The notes under the pieces were generated by a model. That model did no database searches. It saw only the letters and a list, made by a program, of their open reading frames with translations, and was not told where the DNA came from. Below, one piece after another: positions 27,599-36,575 of a stretch of 64,000 nt of DNA. The translations under genes and the position numbers were made by a program. Source of the DNA: UBA2093 sp044340485 (lineage in GTDB: Bacteria > Actinomycetota > Acidimicrobiia > Acidimicrobiales > Ilumatobacteraceae); NCBI GenBank assembly GCA_044340485.1, contig JBIITN010000008.1:8113-72112 (forward strand). The letters are read 5' to 3'. Within the stretch, counting starts at the first letter, position 1, and the number at the start of each line of letters is the position of its first letter.

Positions 27599-29158
27599 GT
27601 GGCCGATTACCTCACCCAGCATGCCCTTGACTATCCGAACAAGATCGCAGTGATCGATGACCGTCCCGGTCACGACCCCGTCTCGCTCACCTTCAGCGAA
27701 TTCAACGCGCGAGTCAATCGACTTGCCAACGTCATGGTGGAGCGTGGAGCGGGCACAGAGGGTTCTGCGATCGTGTGGTGTGGTCAGAACTCCATTGGCC
27801 TTGTGGCGATGATTAATGCTGCGCGAAAGCTCGCCCTTACAGCAGTGCCATTGAATTATCGATTGTCAGATGAAGAAGCGGCATACGTTGTTGATCACTG
27901 CGACGCAACGCTGGTGTATGTCGACGCAGAGTTCGCGCCGTTGTTTGAACGGATTCGCTCTGAGATTCCAAAAGTAAAAGACATCTTGGTGTTTGATGGT
28001 GCGCCCTTGCAGGGAATGGCATCGGCCGATGAACTCATGGCGTCGGCGTCAGAAGAAGAACCGCCACCGCCGAAATCTCCCGACACCGCCGCCACCATGC
28101 TGTACACCTCGGGCACCACGGGAAAGCCCAAAGGTGCTCTGCGGTATTCGGCAGTCGCGCGTGAGCAGTACAAAGCGCTGCAGCAACTCATTGGGTATGA
28201 GAGCACTGATGTGTATCTCACGACTGGCCCGTTGTATCACTCAGGGCCTGCCAGTTTCATGGGGCATGTGCAAACGTACGGGGGCACTGTTGTGGTTCAG
28301 CGAAAGTTCAATCCACAAGATTGGTTGCGCCTTGTCGACAAATACAAAGTGACCGCCACTTTCAGCGCGCCTACTCCTATCCGCATGATCTGCAGTGTCG
28401 ATGATGCTGTGAAGTCGAAATATGACCTGTCGTCGATGAAGCGCATGATCGCAAACGCGGCTCCATGGAGCATGGCGCTGAAGAAAATGTATTTGGCCGA
28501 TTTTCCGGGTGACTCACTGTTTGAGGTGTATGGCAGCACGGAGTTGGGAGTCAATTGTGTGCTGCGTCCAGAAGATCAATTACGAAAGCCGGGGTCGTGC
28601 GGCCAGCCAGCGCCAATGGTCGAGATTGTGCTGTTTGACGACGACGGAAATGAAGTTTCGGGCATCGGCCCCGACAATCCGGGTCAATTGTTCGTGAAGG
28701 CGCCTGCGGTGCTGAACACGTACTACAAACAAGAGGACAAGTTCCAAGCTGATCGCCTCAATGGTTATCAAACGGTGGGAGACGTGGCCTATCGCGACGA
28801 TGAGGGGTATTTCTATATCTGTGACCGTAAGAAAGACATGGTTATCTCGGGTGGAATGAACATCTATCCCGCCGAGATTGAGGCGGTACTCGACCAGCAT
28901 CCCGATGTGTACGAAGCCACCGTATTTGGCATTCCAAGCGATGAATGGGGTGAAACGGTGCACGCAGTTGTCGTGAAACGACCGGGAGTGGAATTAAGTG
29001 AGGAACAACTCACTGCTTTCGCAAAAGATCATCTTGCTGGTTACAAAGTGCCTCGTTCGATCTCATGGATTGATGAATTGCCAAAGACGGGATCGGGCAA
29101 AGTTCTCAAACGTGAGTTGCGTGCACCGTATTGGGCTGGTCGAACTAGTCAAGTGTGA
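27599..29158 (+). CDS. AMP-forming acyl-CoA synthetase (fatty-acid-CoA ligase family)
   Basis: A 519-aa ANL-superfamily enzyme. Motif A3 is MLYTSGTTGKPKG (about residues 167-179), A5 is YGSTELG (about 311-317), A7-A8 is GDVAYRDDEGYFYICDRKKD in two parts (GDVAYRDDEG and YICDRKKDM, about 394-418) and the catalytic lysine region is PKTGSGKVLKREL (about 498-510). GTG 27599 is the likely start; GTG 27536 is an alternative. It activates a carboxylic acid for the acyl-CoA enzymes encoded upstream; the substrate is unknown. Confidence 0.88.
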   Translation: MADYLTQHALDYPNKIAVIDDRPGHDPVSLTFSEFNARVNRLANVMVERGAGTEGSAIVWCGQNSIGLVAMINAARKLALTAVPLNYRLSDEEAAYVVDHCDATLVYVDAEFAPLFERIRSEIPKVKDILVFDGAPLQGMASADELMASASEEEPPPPKSPDTAATMLYTSGTTGKPKGALRYSAVAREQYKALQQLIGYESTDVYLTTGPLYHSGPASFMGHVQTYGGTVVVQRKFNPQDWLRLVDKYKVTATFSAPTPIRMICSVDDAVKSKYDLSSMKRMIANAAPWSMALKKMYLADFPGDSLFEVYGSTELGVNCVLRPEDQLRKPGSCGQPAPMVEIVLFDDDGNEVSGIGPDNPGQLFVKAPAVLNTYYKQEDKFQADRLNGYQTVGDVAYRDDEGYFYICDRKKDMVISGGMNIYPAEIEAVLDQHPDVYEATVFGIPSDEWGETVHAVVVKRPGVELSEEQLTAFAKDHLAGYKVPRSISWIDELPKTGSGKVLKRELRAPYWAGRTSQV

Positions 29159-29171
29159 TTAGTCTTGTGAT

Positions 29172-30011
29172 GTGCGCAGTGGTTTTGTAACTTTCGTTGG
29201 TCGACCCAACGTTGGAAAGTCAACACTGCTCAACTCTCTGTGCGGGACAAAAGTCAGCATCGTTTCAAAGCGACCACAAACAACTCGTACACGAATTCGT
29301 GGTGTGATGCATCGTCCCGATGCACAAGTTGTTTTTGTGGACACACCTGGTTTGCACAAACCAGTGACACCGTTAGGTGAGCGAGTAAATGCAACTGCAC
29401 TCGACAGCGTGAATGATGTTGAAGTTGTATGTCTTCTCATTGACGCTACGAAAAAATTTGGTCGCGGCGACCAATGGGTGGCCGATCACATCGATATTGA
29501 AAAAGCCTTTGTGATCGTCAACAAGATTGACGTTGCAACTCCACAGCAAGTACTCGAGCAGCTGGCCGCAGTGGCTGCTCTTAATGCGGCGGCGTACTTC
29601 CCCGTGTCAGCTCGGTCAGGCGAGGGGGTCGAGGCTCTTGCCGAAGCACTGTTGGCGGAAATGCCAGAGGGGCCTGCGTATTACCCCGAAGACATGGTGA
29701 GCGATATGCCAGAACCACAATGGATCGCAGAGTTGGTGCGCGAGCAACTCCTTGAAGAATTGCGTGACGAGTTGCCCTATTCCATCGCGACGCGCGTGAC
29801 CGAATGGGAATTGCCACGTATCCGTGTCGAGATTTTGGTTGAGCGTGAAAGCCAAAAAGGAATGGTGATTGGCAAGGGCGGAGAACTGCTGAAAAAAGTG
29901 GGACAGCGTGCGCGTCAGCAAATGCCCGAGGGGACGTATCTCGATCTTCACGTGGTGGTGGAAAAAGATTGGCAGCACCGACCCGATCAGCTCGAACGGC
30001 TGGGGTACTGA
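29172..30011 (+). CDS. era: GTPase Era (30S ribosome assembly)
   Basis: A 279-aa GTPase. G1 is GRPNVGKST (about residues 10-18), G2 is in TTRTRIRG (about 37-44), G3 DTPG (57-60) and G4 NKID (about 116-119). The C-terminal KH domain contains KGMVIGKGGELLKKVG (about 236-251), which binds the 3' end of 16S rRNA. GTG is the start, 14 bases after the ligase stop. It is separated from phoH-ybeY and recO, its usual partners, by other genes but lies in the same window. It converges on dinG with three bases between stops. Confidence 0.95.
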   Translation: MRSGFVTFVGRPNVGKSTLLNSLCGTKVSIVSKRPQTTRTRIRGVMHRPDAQVVFVDTPGLHKPVTPLGERVNATALDSVNDVEVVCLLIDATKKFGRGDQWVADHIDIEKAFVIVNKIDVATPQQVLEQLAAVAALNAAAYFPVSARSGEGVEALAEALLAEMPEGPAYYPEDMVSDMPEPQWIAELVREQLLEELRDELPYSIATRVTEWELPRIRVEILVERESQKGMVIGKGGELLKKVGQRARQQMPEGTYLDLHVVVEKDWQHRPDQLERLGY

Positions 30012-30014
30012 TTC

Positions 30015-31901
30015 TCACGCAGTGATTGCGCGAAGAAAATCTTCCACTTCTTCACGATGACGTGTGCGCGCCATGGGTGGAAGCGCACCAATCAATGTTC
30101 GCCAGTACGTGGCGGTTGCAAGGCGACGATCTAATACCGCTACGACTCCGCGATCATCTCGCGTGCGGATCAATCGTCCCGCAGCCTGAGCAAGAGATGT
30201 GGCCGCAATAGGCAAATCAATCTCGGTAAATGCACGGTCACGCCCGACTGCTTCACGACGTGCTTCGAGCAGGGGATCATCTGGACGCGGGAAGGGGAGT
30301 TTGTCGAGGACAACAAGCGACAAGGTGCGTCCCGGGAGATCGACTCCTTGGAAAAACGATTGCGACGCAAAAATGCACGACGCTTCGTCTCGTACAAATA
30401 CGTCGATGAGTCGCTGTCGTGGTAGTTCACTAGGGCTGAGAATTGGCACATCGAGTCGTTCGCGCATCTCGCGCACGGCTTCATTCATTGCTTTGTTACT
30501 GGTGAACAACGCAAGTGTTCGGCCTCCGGCTGCAGAAATAAGTGCTTCTAGCTCGTCATGCACAAATGCAGTGAAATCTGGCGAGTTGCGATCAGGAAAT
30601 AGAGGTGAGCAATACAAACGGGAATGACGTTCGTAGTCAAACGGTGATGACACAGAAAGCGAGTCACGGCGCTCCTCTGGAAGTCCCACACGGTCAGGCA
30701 AGGTAGAGGGCACAGTGGCACTAGTGAGTACTGCGGCACGTTCATGCCACACGTTCGCAGCAAGCGCAGCTCCAACATGGAGAGGACTCACTTTTAGTAC
30801 GGGTCGTTCTTCGGACCCTTCAACGTATGCGACGTAATCAGACGTTGCTGCAAGCACAAAGTCGATGTCGTCTGCGAGTCGGCCTGCTTGTGTTTGTGCA
30901 CGTAGCTGACGTTGTTTAGTTGCCTCATTGTCGGTGGTAATGCCTCGCACTGCGGTAAGTGCTGAACCCACTGCGAGTCGCGCTTCCGACAACACGGCAG
31001 CCAACGTATTGGGAAGAGGCTGAGACACTCGTGTTCCCACACGTGTTGAGATGTCGCGGCGAATGTTGTCAGCGCTTCGCTCGAGCCCAGCAATGACATC
31101 AATGTCGGCCAACACGGCGCGTACCGCGCCAGACAAAGAAGTGAGACGTCCAGATGTGAGTTGAACCCCAACAGTGTCACTCATGACGTTTTCCAATTGA
31201 TGCACTTCGTCGAAAACAACCACATCGTGTGGAGGCAAAATTGCTCCTCCACTGGCCACGTGCAATCCGTATAAGTGCAGGTTCACCACGATGACATCAG
31301 CTGCGTGTGCCTGGCGGCGGGCGCGCTCTGCAAAACAATCTTGTCCGCGCGGGCATTTTGATTGACCTGGACACTCGTCAGATGAAGACACCACTGCTTT
31401 AAGGGCGCGATCACTTGGTATGATCGGCAACTCCTCAAGGTCTCCTGTGAGTGAGGTTTTTGACCATTCTTCGATGGCGTCCACTTCGCGTAGTGCACGT
31501 TCACCGAGTTCGTCGAAGTCAAATGATTGTTGTGCGTCATTTCGTTCATCAAGTTTTTGCAGACAGACGTAATTGCTGCGCCCCTTGACAACCGCCCACT
31601 CAAAATCGTGACCGAGATGTTCGTGCAACATCGGTAAATCATGACGGTTGAGTTGGTCTTGAAGAGCCTTTGTGGCTGTGGCCACCACCGTCTTTTTCCC
31701 ACTTAAGACAATGGGAACCAGATAGCCAAGAGATTTTCCTGTCCCTGTTCCCGCTTGTACGACAATCAACCGATCATGCGAAAGTGCGTCTGCGATTGCG
31801 CGAGTCATGTCGTCTTGACCGACACGTTCTTCTGCGTTGTTGAGAGATGTTGTTACTCGTCGTAGTGCTACAACGGCCTCATCGCCAGTTGAGGAGGGCA
31901 T
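30015..31901 (-). CDS. dinG: DinG/XPD-family ATP-dependent DNA helicase
   Basis: A 628-aa superfamily 2 helicase. Walker A is QAGTGTGKS (49-57) and the Walker B box is DEVH (231-234). Four cysteines at about 113, 177, 183 and 189 (pattern CPGQSKCPRGQDC) fit the iron-sulfur cluster of XPD/DinG helicases. C-terminal motifs include SQSFFQGVDLPG (about 494-505) and the motif VI arginines in QAAGRLIRTRDD (about 566-577). The start overlaps the uppS stop by four bases. Confidence 0.92.
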   Translation of the reverse strand: MPSSTGDEAVVALRRVTTSLNNAEERVGQDDMTRAIADALSHDRLIVVQAGTGTGKSLGYLVPIVLSGKKTVVATATKALQDQLNRHDLPMLHEHLGHDFEWAVVKGRSNYVCLQKLDERNDAQQSFDFDELGERALREVDAIEEWSKTSLTGDLEELPIIPSDRALKAVVSSSDECPGQSKCPRGQDCFAERARRQAHAADVIVVNLHLYGLHVASGGAILPPHDVVVFDEVHQLENVMSDTVGVQLTSGRLTSLSGAVRAVLADIDVIAGLERSADNIRRDISTRVGTRVSQPLPNTLAAVLSEARLAVGSALTAVRGITTDNEATKQRQLRAQTQAGRLADDIDFVLAATSDYVAYVEGSEERPVLKVSPLHVGAALAANVWHERAAVLTSATVPSTLPDRVGLPEERRDSLSVSSPFDYERHSRLYCSPLFPDRNSPDFTAFVHDELEALISAAGGRTLALFTSNKAMNEAVREMRERLDVPILSPSELPRQRLIDVFVRDEASCIFASQSFFQGVDLPGRTLSLVVLDKLPFPRPDDPLLEARREAVGRDRAFTEIDLPIAATSLAQAAGRLIRTRDDRGVVAVLDRRLATATYWRTLIGALPPMARTRHREEVEDFLRAITA

Positions 31902-32596
31902 CAGCGCGCATCTGCGACAATGGCAAGCGCTTTGTCGAGTTCATCGGCGTCAAAATCTGGCCAGGTGCGTTCTGTGAGATACATCGCTGCACCCGAGATT
32001 TGCCAGAGCATGAAGTTTGAGATTCTCATCTCACCTGATGTGCGCACTAATAAATCAACTGGTGGCAACGTGGGGTCATAGAGGTTGTTGTTAATTGCGT
32101 CTTTTGTGATTGGAGCCGGTGATTGCATCGTCATATTCGCAGCACGAAGAAGTTCTGAACGGCTGCCGTAATCGAAAGCCACGGTCACCATGAGTCCGGT
32201 GTTGTGAGCAGTGTCGCCAATGGCTTTACGAATCGCCTTTTGTACATACACGGGTGTGCGTGCACCTGGTTCGTCAAATGGGCGACCAATCCAGTTGGTG
32301 CGGGCATTGTTTGCATTCATCTCATCAATGCGACCAAATAATTTGCGATGCAGTGACAATATGTGGCGAACTTCCGGACGCGGTCGCACCCAGTTCTCGG
32401 TGGAAAAACCAAAGACGGTCAACCATCCGATGTCCCTCGCAGCCGCAGCACGAACAACTCCAGCAAGTGCCTCTTCGCCTGCCGTATGCCCCTCGGTGCG
32501 CGGTAGGCCACGACGACGAGCCCAGCGGCCATTTCCGTCCATGATGCATGCAACATGCAATTTGCGGGAAGCACTCTCGTGTGGCGTCTGAGTCAC
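31901..32596 (-). CDS. uppS: Cis-prenyltransferase catalytic subunit (UppS-like), lacking RxG tail and second Mg-ligand Glu
   Basis: A 231-aa isoprenyl diphosphate synthase that makes the long lipid carrier for cell-wall and glycan synthesis. The catalytic motif MDGNGRWA is at 19-26 (Asp20). FGFSTENW lies at 62-69 and RTSGEMRISNFMLWQ at 185-199. Two family features are missing. The Glu that follows the LWQ helix (E213 in E. coli UppS, in AELYF) is Ala204 (ISGAAMYL). The C-terminal RRxRRFGG tail is absent, and the protein ends soon after WPDF (212-215). Human DHDDS shows the same kind of Glu loss and depends on a partner subunit. The divergent gene at 32668 supplies both features. Confidence 0.9.
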   Translation of the reverse strand: MTQTPHESASRKLHVACIMDGNGRWARRRGLPRTEGHTAGEEALAGVVRAAAARDIGWLTVFGFSTENWVRPRPEVRHILSLHRKLFGRIDEMNANNARTNWIGRPFDEPGARTPVYVQKAIRKAIGDTAHNTGLMVTVAFDYGSRSELLRAANMTMQSPAPITKDAINNNLYDPTLPPVDLLVRTSGEMRISNFMLWQISGAAMYLTERTWPDFDADELDKALAIVADAR

Positions 32597-32667
32597 CTGA
32601 CCAACCCTAGTAACTGCGTTGTCGTGAAGAGTGTTGTCTGATGAATGACGTATGGGCGTGAGAGAAT

Positions 32668-33273
32668 GTGGCGGTGTCTGAGGACTCTCTAGGTCATGTT
32701 GTCATTGTGGGTGGAACCGCCCACGAGTGGGCCGAGATGTCGGTACCCGATTGGCAAGAACGTCTACACGTGATCGTTAAAGGCACAGCAATTGCTCATC
32801 CGCGATGGATCACGTTGATGCCCCACAGTGGGCCCTCACTGTCGGTCGACGAGTACGACGCATGGAACACAATGTTTGAACACGATGTGAAAGCACAAGC
32901 TGTCGTCGCTCACGGCTGGACACGGCATGTTTTCACCACCGATGACGGAGTGTCTGTAGCGATTGATCCTTGGCCACATGCACAACATCGGTTTGCATCT
33001 TTGCTCGAGCACATCCGCACCAACGAGGCGCGACACTCAATCACAGAATCTGACCTTGGCACGGCTGTACTTGCACCTGCCGACATCGAACCTGATCTCG
33101 TTGTGATTCTGGGTCCGCCAGATCGCATGCCCACGTCTCTTGTGTGGGAGCTTGGATACTCCGAGTTGGTGTTTCTTGATTTGCATTGGTCTGATCTCAA
33201 CATGTCACACATTGAGATGGCTGTTGATGATTTCCATCGGCGTCAACGACGCTTTGGTGGTCTCGATTCGTGA
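32668..33273 (+). CDS. NgBR/Nus1-like non-catalytic cis-prenyltransferase subunit (candidate)
   Basis: A 201-aa protein related to UppS at its C-terminus. EPDLVVILGPPD (141-152) takes the place of the RTSGE strand, WELGYSELVFLDLHWSDL (160-177) matches the region with the second Mg-ligand Glu (Glu166), and the end is RRQRRFGG (191-198) with an RxG motif (195-197). The DGN catalytic motif is absent. The early segment PRWITLMPHSG (45-55) and the C-terminus resemble human NgBR, the accessory subunit of heteromeric cis-prenyltransferase. The start is GTG. It reads divergently from uppS (71-base gap) and overlaps recO by four bases. The function is inferred; the complementarity with UppS is visible. 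Confidence 0.72.
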   Translation: MAVSEDSLGHVVIVGGTAHEWAEMSVPDWQERLHVIVKGTAIAHPRWITLMPHSGPSLSVDEYDAWNTMFEHDVKAQAVVAHGWTRHVFTTDDGVSVAIDPWPHAQHRFASLLEHIRTNEARHSITESDLGTAVLAPADIEPDLVVILGPPDRMPTSLVWELGYSELVFLDLHWSDLNMSHIEMAVDDFHRRQRRFGGLDS

Positions 33274-33989
33274 GCACATATCGGGACGAAGCCATTGTGT
33301 TGGGTTCGCACAAGTTCGGAGAAGCAGACAGAGTTGTGGTGCTTCTCACACGGTCTCATGGAAAAGTGCGGGCGGTGGCAAAAGGCATACGACGGACAAA
33401 ATCGTCAATCGGTGCACGACTTGAGCCACTGAGTCACGTTGATGCATCGCTGCGAACAGGTCGCGAGCTCGACACCATTGCTGAGGTGCGACTTGTGCAT
33501 ACGCACACTTCTCTGCGCACAGATTTTGATCGACTCTCCCAGGGGCTATCGATGGTGGAAGCCATCAACAAGATCACGCTAGACCGTGAGCCAGTGCCAG
33601 AAATGTTCGAGATGGTGTCGCGTGCCTTGCATACTTTGAACGAACAGTCATCTCCGCTCATGATTGGTGCTTTTTATCTCAAGTTGATGGCGATGGAGGG
33701 CTCTGCTCCACAAGTGCACGAGTGTGTGCGTTGTGGGGAAGGTGCAGAACTTGTTGCCTTCGATGCGCTTGAGGGTGGCACTTTGTGTGGTAGCTGTCGA
33801 TCGGGAGTATCAATTTCCCCGCACGCGGTTGTGCTCATGCAAAAAATCCTTGATGGTCGATTACAAGAAGCGTTATCTGAACCCGATTCGTCACCCGTGC
33901 ACGAAGTGAATCTCATTGCAATGCGGACGATGGAAGGCCATCTCGAACGACGAATTAAAAGTCTCGGGGTCTTTGACCGTCACTTGTAG
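33270..33989 (+). CDS. recO: DNA repair protein RecO
   Basis: A 239-aa recombination mediator. The N-terminal OB fold reads YRDEAIVLGSHKFGEADRVV in two parts (YRDEAIVLGS and KFGEADRVV), followed by HGKVRAVAKGIR (about 30-41). A CxxC pair at CVRCGEG (about 150-156) and a second at LCGSCR (about 170-175) form the usual zinc site. GTG start overlaps the preceding gene by four bases. RecO works with RecR to load RecA on gapped DNA. glyS follows after 12 bases. Confidence 0.93.
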   Translation: MSTYRDEAIVLGSHKFGEADRVVVLLTRSHGKVRAVAKGIRRTKSSIGARLEPLSHVDASLRTGRELDTIAEVRLVHTHTSLRTDFDRLSQGLSMVEAINKITLDREPVPEMFEMVSRALHTLNEQSSPLMIGAFYLKLMAMEGSAPQVHECVRCGEGAELVAFDALEGGTLCGSCRSGVSISPHAVVLMQKILDGRLQEALSEPDSSPVHEVNLIAMRTMEGHLERRIKSLGVFDRHL

Positions 33990-34001
33990 GCTGATGGGTC
34001 T

Positions 34002-35312
34002 ATGCCCGCGACCGATCTCGACCAAATTGTCAATCTCGCGAAACGCCGTGGTTTCGTGTACCCAAGCGCCGAGATTTACGGGGGTTTTCGTTCGTCCTAT
34101 GACTACGGCCCGCTTGGTTCACTCATGCTGCGCAATGTGAAAGAAGCTTGGATTCGCACGATGGTGCAAGAGCGTGATGATGTCGTTCTCATCGATGCGG
34201 CCATTTTGGGTCCACCGCAAGTGTTTGAGGCAAGTGGTCACTTGGCTAACTTCAGTGACCCTCTTGTTGATTGCACCGTATGTAAGCGTCGTTTTCGCGA
34301 GGACCATCTCGAGACACGAGATTGTCCGCAGGGCAAAAAAGGCTGTCAGTTCACCGAGGCTCGCGCCTTTAACTTGATGTTCAAGACCAGCTCTGGCCCT
34401 ATCGAAGGTGCTGGTGCAGATGTGTATTTGCGACCTGAAACTGCTCAGGGCATGTTTGTGAACTTCGCCAATGTGTTGCAGACAAGCCGTAAACGCCCAC
34501 CTTTTGGTATTGCACAAGTGGGTAAGAGTTTCCGTAACGAGATCACTCCCGGCAACTTCATTTTCCGTACACGCGAGTTTGAACAAATGGAACTTGAATT
34601 CTTTGTGCCACCAGCTGAAGGTCCGCAGTGGTACGAATACTGGTGCAATGAGCGTCTCGAGTGGTACGTCAACTTGGGTATTCCGCGCGAAATGTTGCGT
34701 ATTCGTCCGCACGATGCCGACGAGTTGTCACATTATTCAGCTGGCACCGCAGACGTGGAATTTATGTTCCCGTGGGGTTGGGGAGAGTTGGAAGGTATTG
34801 CACAACGCACCGACTATGACCTCACTCAACACTCGCAACACTCGGGCAACAAGCTTGATTTTTTTGATCAAGCCACCAACGAGCGATACGTGCCATACGT
34901 TGTTGAGCCAGCAGCGGGCGCAAACCGAACAATGGCCGCATTTTTGCTCGCCGCATACGACGAAGATGTTGTAAATGACGAGCCTCGTACAGTGTTGCGA
35001 CTGCACCCACGTTTGGCTCCGTACAAGGTTGCAGTGTTGCCATTGTCGAAGAAAGACACACTGACACCGCTTGCCAAAGAAATTTACAAAAAGCTGTCAC
35101 AGCATTGGATGTGCGATTATGACGAGACGCAAGCAATTGGCCGTCGTTATCGGCGTCAAGACGAGGTGGGAACCCCACTGTGTGTCACGGTTGACTTTGA
35201 TTCTCTCGACGACAACGCTGTGACCGTTCGCGATCGCGATACCACCGAGCAGGTGCGCGTACCCATCGATAACTTGGTCGCCACGCTTATAGACAAACTC
35301 GGATTCTCCTGA
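34002..35312 (+). CDS. glyS: Glycyl-tRNA synthetase, alpha2 type
   Basis: A 436-aa class II synthetase of the single-chain dimeric type, as in actinobacteria and archaea. Motif 2 region reads RPETAQGMFVNF (about 144-155), followed by PPFGIAQVGKSFRNEITPG in two parts (FGIAQVGKS and FRNEITPGN). A four-cysteine zinc-type insert CTVCKRRF...CPQGKKGC lies at about 90-115. The anticodon-binding domain occupies the last 110 residues with YKVAVLPLSKKD. It follows recO closely, the usual actinobacterial neighbour order. Confidence 0.94.
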   Translation: MPATDLDQIVNLAKRRGFVYPSAEIYGGFRSSYDYGPLGSLMLRNVKEAWIRTMVQERDDVVLIDAAILGPPQVFEASGHLANFSDPLVDCTVCKRRFREDHLETRDCPQGKKGCQFTEARAFNLMFKTSSGPIEGAGADVYLRPETAQGMFVNFANVLQTSRKRPPFGIAQVGKSFRNEITPGNFIFRTREFEQMELEFFVPPAEGPQWYEYWCNERLEWYVNLGIPREMLRIRPHDADELSHYSAGTADVEFMFPWGWGELEGIAQRTDYDLTQHSQHSGNKLDFFDQATNERYVPYVVEPAAGANRTMAAFLLAAYDEDVVNDEPRTVLRLHPRLAPYKVAVLPLSKKDTLTPLAKEIYKKLSQHWMCDYDETQAIGRRYRRQDEVGTPLCVTVDFDSLDDNAVTVRDRDTTEQVRVPIDNLVATLIDKLGFS

Positions 35313-35384
35313 TCTCAATTGCTCCCACTACGGTGATGGAGTGCCCGGTGATCGGGGCCACGAAAATCGAGTGAGGAGATAGCC

Positions 35385-35690
35385 ATGAGCAAAATTGGCG
35401 TCGTCGCAAAAGTCGTATCCGTACCAGGCAAAAGTTCAGAGACTGCAGCGGCCCTGCAGTTCGCTATTGACAATGCAATGAAAGAATCAGGTACTCGCTA
35501 CTACATTTTGCATGCAGATCAAAAAAACCCAGAAGTGTTTTGGTTCTACGAGATGTATGAATCACAAGCCGATCTCGACTCTCACATGGGTGCTCCGTGG
35601 TTTGCAGAGCTTGGTGGCAAGTTGGGTCCACTTCTTGCTGAAGCCCCAGAGTTGCATTTCCTTCGCCCAATCTCTGGCAAAGGTCTCTAA
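35385..35690 (+). CDS. ABM-domain (antibiotic biosynthesis monooxygenase-like) protein
   Basis: A 101-aa dimeric alpha-beta barrel (ferredoxin-like) protein. Landmarks are the strand GVVAKVVSVPGK, the segment ESGTRYYILHADQKNPEVFW in two parts (ESGTRYYILH and NPEVFWFYE) and the helix SQADLDSHMGAPWF. It resembles YgiN-type quinol monooxygenases. A GAGGAGA Shine-Dalgarno lies before the ATG. It is 12 bases before trpC on the same strand; a link to tryptophan synthesis is not evident. Confidence 0.8.
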   Translation: MSKIGVVAKVVSVPGKSSETAAALQFAIDNAMKESGTRYYILHADQKNPEVFWFYEMYESQADLDSHMGAPWFAELGGKLGPLLAEAPELHFLRPISGKGL

Positions 35691-35702
35691 AGTCTTTTTT
35701 TA

Positions 35703-36479
35703 GTGAAGACCTATCTCGATTCGATTCTCGCTTTTCATCGCGAGCGTGCTCGCAACGATCAGCGAGATCTGTCGGCGTTGGTGTCACAGGCACATAAAAC
35801 TGATGCAGTGCGCGGGTTTCGTCGCACACTGACGCATGCAGGGCATCTCGCGGTTATTTCTGAGATCAAACGTCGTTCGCCGTCGAAAGGCAACCTGAAT
35901 GCAGACCTCGATGCGGGTGCGTTGGCTCGCCAGTACGAAGCTGGCGGTGCAAGTTGTCTATCGGTGTTAACAGACGAACCGCACTTTGGGGGTTCTATTG
36001 CAGATCTGCAAACTGCTCGTACTGCGTGCTCGTTGCCAGTGCTTCGCAAGGATTTTACGGTCGACGTGCGAGACGTGTGTGATGCGCGCATCATGGGTGC
36101 TGACTGTGTATTGCTGATCGCTGCGGCGTTGTCTGCAAATGAAATGCGTCTTTGCTTATCGATGGCTCACGAAGTGGGCATTGATGCATTGGTTGAAGTG
36201 CACGACGAAAAAGAACTCGCCGTGGCACTGGACTGCGGGGCAGATCTTGTTGGGGTGAACCAGCGTGACCTCGTCACCTTTAATGTCGATCACGAGCGGG
36301 CGGTCCGGATGGGTTCTGTCATTCCAGAATCGGTGGTGTCGGTTGCAGAGTCGGGTGTGCGCGGGCGCGCTGATGCACAAGCGCTTCGTGCAGCCGGCTA
36401 TGACGCTGTCTTGGTGGGAGAGCATCTCGTGACAGCTAGTGATCCCGTGGCGGCGTTGAAAGACCTTCTCGTTCCATAA
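35703..36479 (+). CDS. trpC: Indole-3-glycerol phosphate synthase
   Basis: A 258-aa TIM barrel that closes the indole ring. EIKRRSPSKGNL (about residues 52-63) holds catalytic Glu and Lys, LRKDFTVD (about 114-121) the second lysine, and VGVNQRDL (about 180-187) and AESGVR (about 215-220) the phosphate site. GTG start. trpD and trpE are not in the window; trpC heads the trpC-F-B-A set. Confidence 0.94.
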   Translation: MKTYLDSILAFHRERARNDQRDLSALVSQAHKTDAVRGFRRTLTHAGHLAVISEIKRRSPSKGNLNADLDAGALARQYEAGGASCLSVLTDEPHFGGSIADLQTARTACSLPVLRKDFTVDVRDVCDARIMGADCVLLIAAALSANEMRLCLSMAHEVGIDALVEVHDEKELAVALDCGADLVGVNQRDLVTFNVDHERAVRMGSVIPESVVSVAESGVRGRADAQALRAAGYDAVLVGEHLVTASDPVAALKDLLVP

Positions 36480-36575
36480 ATCAGGCTGTAGATCGTCACA
36501 TTCATAATCACAGTGCGTACTCGGCGCACAAATGATTCACCATTTATGCCAGCTACAGCAACTACCGTGCATTCC

